Origin: an uncultured Bacteroidota bacterium
GTDB lineage: Bacteria; Bacteroidota; Bacteroidia; 2-12-FULL-35-15
Direction of reading: 5' to 3'
Assembly: GCA_903889605.1 (NCBI GenBank)
Contig: CAISYK010001189.1
Coordinates: forward strand, 1-7,714
DNA length: 7,714 bases
The position numbers and the translations under genes were made by a program. The notes below the pieces were generated by a model. That model made no database searches and was not told the origin of the DNA. It worked only from the letters and a program-made list of their open reading frames with translations. This document shows, piece by piece, positions 7,368 to 7,714 of the stretch (position 1 is the stretch's first letter; each line of letters opens with the position of its first letter).

Positions 7368-7568
7368 ATGGAAGCAGATGATACCATAGTTCAAGCAGTT
7401 ATTGCTAAATTTCTAGAGAGGTCTGCAATTGGAAAAGCAAAATATGGCACAACTCTTGATCGTACAGATTTGAAAACAATTGATTGGATTCAACATGCGC
7501 AAGAGGAACTGATGGACGGGATTTTGTATTTGGAAAAACTTAAGAAAGGTTTTGTGGAGCCGAAATAA
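7368..7568 (+). CDS. Small MazG-like/phage-type hypothetical protein
   Basis: This is a 66-residue ORF, charged and predicted helical. Its core (RSAIGKAKYGTTLDR, then DWIQHAQEELMDGILYLEKL) has the pattern of short proteins found in phages and Bacteroidota that resemble the all-alpha NTP pyrophosphohydrolase (MazG-like) fold. The Gln-Glu-Glu-Leu-Met-Asp at ~46-51 is like the EExxD-type metal-binding helix of that fold. Only this one motif is visible, so enzymatic activity is not established. The function is inferred from remembered family resemblance. The gene is divergent from the sensor operon, has no neighbour of related function, and is followed 43 bp later by a strong hairpin, so it is probably monocistronic. 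No clear Shine-Dalgarno precedes the ATG. Motif conservation makes it more likely real than the opposite-strand ORF overlapping it. Confidence 0.75.
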   Translation: MEADDTIVQAVIAKFLERSAIGKAKYGTTLDRTDLKTIDWIQHAQEELMDGILYLEKLKKGFVEPK

Positions 7569-7611
7569 TATACCTAAAGGAGCAATTAAATATATAGATA
7601 AGGGGTTTAGT

Positions 7612-7674
7612 CTTTTAAGAAAAAAGACCCCAAAAATTTCAAAGCCTTTTTGGGCCCTTTTTCTTAAAAAGGGC
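7612..7674. terminator. Large hairpin, probable bidirectional terminator
   Basis: CCCAAAAA (7629-7636) pairs with TTTTTGGG (7647-7654) around a 10-nt loop. On the plus strand the hairpin is followed by CCCTTTTTCTT, and on the minus strand by GTCTTTTTTCTT, so both directions have stem plus U-tract. The arms can extend outward (7613-7626 with 7657-7669, one bulged A) to a long imperfect hairpin. A second nested stem, GCCCTTTTT/AAAAAGGGC with loop CTT (7654-7674), competes with it. It lies 43 bp after the 66-residue gene and just before the tRNA, so it would end the former's transcript. Confidence 0.65.
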
Positions 7675-7687
7675 AAAGGGCAACAGT

Positions 7688-7714
7688 GTCCTATTAGCTC
7701 AGTGGATTAGAGCG
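7688..7714 (+). tRNA. 5' end of a tRNA gene (cut by window edge; isotype not determinable)
   Basis: The last 27 nt fit a tRNA 5' half: acceptor strand GTCCTAT (7688-7694), U8-A9 (7695-7696), D-stem GCTC (7697-7700) pairing exactly with GAGC (7710-7713), and a D-loop A-G-T-G-G-A-T-T-A with conserved A14, G18-G19 and A21. The anticodon, variable and T arms lie beyond the window. A GTCC start is compatible with tRNA-Arg among others, but this is not a firm call. Confidence 0.85.

Noticed and set aside
7413..7676. An 87-codon minus-strand ORF opposite the 66-residue gene
   Set aside because: It begins inside the terminator hairpin and is the antisense of a gene with a recognisable motif.
7688..7714. 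The tRNA as an integration (att) site for an element covering this window
   Set aside because: Only the 5' end is visible and elements usually use the 3' end; no integrase or direct repeat of tRNA sequence was found in the window.

Overview
The window is AT-rich and looks like a chromosomal or metagenomic fragment from the Bacteroidota. Three things suggest this: very long periplasmic sensors with Reg_prop (two-component-regulator propeller) repeats and a Y_Y_Y domain, lipoprotein-type signal peptides, and start codons preceded by A/T-rich sequence rather than a clear Shine-Dalgarno. The genus cannot be told from the sequence.

Layout. Bases 1-7294 are minus-strand genes packed head to tail with gaps of 34-36 bp, so they probably form one operon reading right to left. 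In transcription order these are: (i) 7294-6707, a short ORF whose first ~175 codons are the N-terminal part of a beta-class (type III Mod-like) adenine DNA methyltransferase with a DPPY motif, and whose last ~18-20 codons are the tail of a SpoIIE-type phosphatase; (ii) 6672-2623, a complete 1349-residue lipoprotein-type sensor with 14 propeller repeats (probably two seven-bladed propellers), a Y_Y_Y domain, one transmembrane helix, a coiled coil and a cytoplasmic SpoIIE/PP2C serine phosphatase; (iii) 2586-1, a tandem paralogue of (ii), open for 862 codons and cut by the left window edge before its Y_Y_Y, membrane and phosphatase parts. On the plus strand, 7368-7568 encodes a divergent 66-residue protein resembling small phage/Bacteroidota MazG-like proteins. 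It is followed by a large hairpin that could terminate transcription in both directions, and then by the first 27 nt of a tRNA gene at the right edge.

How the genes may work together (inference). Each sensor would read an envelope signal with its propellers and pass it through the membrane to a phosphatase. By analogy with RsbU/SpoIIE, that phosphatase would dephosphorylate an anti-sigma-factor antagonist; no such partner is in the window. The two paralogues differ mainly in variable linkers between blades, which suggests different inputs to similar outputs.

Most notable: the methyltransferase is not whole. Its 3' part, which should hold the SAM-binding FxGxG motif and target recognition, is replaced by the 3' end of a third SpoIIE-family gene (42 of 50 bases identical to the end of the complete copy by hand count). 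The junction lies in a short sequence (Trp-Lys-Gly-Asn) common to both. The locus therefore probably held at least three tandem phosphatase-sensor genes, one of which was deleted into its neighbour.
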